A stretch of 12,532 bases of DNA from CAZHJG01 sp964533425 (GTDB taxonomy: Bacteria > Patescibacteriota > Saccharimonadia > Saccharimonadales > UBA4665). This document shows, piece after piece, positions 12,447 through 12,532 of this stretch. Every line of letters begins with the position of its first letter. Positions within the stretch are counted from its first letter, which is position 1. The stretch spans positions 1-12,532 of the forward strand of contig CAZHJG010000022.1 of assembly GCA_964533425.1 (NCBI GenBank), given 5' to 3'. The translations under genes were made by a program, and so were the position numbers. Under the pieces are notes generated by a model. The model was not told where the DNA came from. It did not search any database and was given only the letters and a program-made list of their open reading frames with translations.

Positions 12447-12495
12447 TCATAAGGGGATCAGATCTTAGATCTTCGTTCTTGGATCTTCGTAAAGA

Positions 12496-12515
12496 ATCCC
12501 GACGCCAGTCGGGAT
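12496..12515 (-). terminator. Hairpin near the window end: terminator or palindromic repeat
   Basis: ATCCCGAC (12496-12503), loop GCCA, GTCGGGAT (12508-12515) is a perfect 8-bp stem. On the minus strand it is followed by TCTTT, so it could terminate a gene lying beyond the right edge. Its form, ATCCC-N3, 4-nt loop, N3-GGGAT, is the same as the hairpin at 1578-1597 with compensating changes, so it may belong to the same repeat family. Confidence 0.5.
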
Positions 12516-12532
12516 GCGATTGTGGCCAGGCC

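Noticed and set aside
12253..12468. Plus-strand ORF across the right-end region
   Set aside because: It is the antisense shadow of the 50-residue membrane peptide gene and its promoter, with no domain or ribosome site of its own.
12460..12490. Tandem AGATCTT units and a repeated GATCTTCGT as a regulatory array
   Set aside because: Only two or three short copies, with no gene in view downstream. It is too little to tell from chance.

Overview
The window looks like a stretch of chromosome from a member of the Candidate Phyla Radiation (Patescibacteria), most likely a Saccharibacteria (TM7)-type organism. This is inferred from the gene set and style: SipW/TasA pair, DEDDh oligoribonuclease, DUF1361 protein, sortase, compact spacing, standard code, and base composition near 50 % GC. 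I could not run a phylogeny. There are 14 credible protein genes, one of them cut by the window's left edge. No tRNA, rRNA, CRISPR array or intact insertion sequence was seen.

Layout. 1-705 (+): C-terminal part of a processive family-2 glycosyltransferase, meeting a sortase (702-1409, -) tail to tail with a 4-base overlap. 1410-1658: a non-coding gap with the sortase promoter and a 95-bp palindromic element plus a partial second copy. 1659-6457 (-): a cell-surface block. In transcription order it holds a TasA/camelysin-like secreted protein, a SipW-type signal peptidase with an unusual substrate-like tail, an 805-residue modular polysaccharide deacetylase with its own promoter, and an anchored protein with a probable double-psi beta-barrel. 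6563-7798 (-): oligoribonuclease and an NAD(P)H-dependent FMN reductase. The reductase is divergent from an HxlR-type regulator (8004-8354, +) across an intergenic region dense in palindromes. 8351-9223 (-): a cytosolic NlpC/P60-like protein and msrB. 9255-9315: an array of 7-bp units built on GTATAC. 9319-11524 (-): mscL and argS. 11554-12411 (-): a DUF1361 membrane protein and an unlisted 50-residue membrane peptide gene. 12412-12532 holds a promoter and a hairpin.

How it fits together. The left half builds and modifies the cell envelope: polysaccharide polymerisation (GT2), de-N-acetylation (CE4), export and maturation of a TasA-like fibre protein (SipW), and possibly covalent attachment (sortase). 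The middle is redox and stress housekeeping (FMN reductase/HxlR, MsrB, MscL). The right is translation (ArgRS) and uncharacterised membrane proteins.

Most notable observations: (1) a GTCAT-type palindromic repeat inserted in frame in argS; (2) a recurring promoter layout that puts the -10 hexamer 6-7 nt from the ATG, implying leaderless mRNAs for several genes, while SD-led genes lie inside operons or behind long leaders; (3) a signal peptidase carrying a TasA-like signal segment and a Ser/Thr/Asn-rich tail of its own; (4) the GTATAC heptamer array between mscL and msrB; (5) the palindromic operator region and structured leader of the HxlR-reductase pair.
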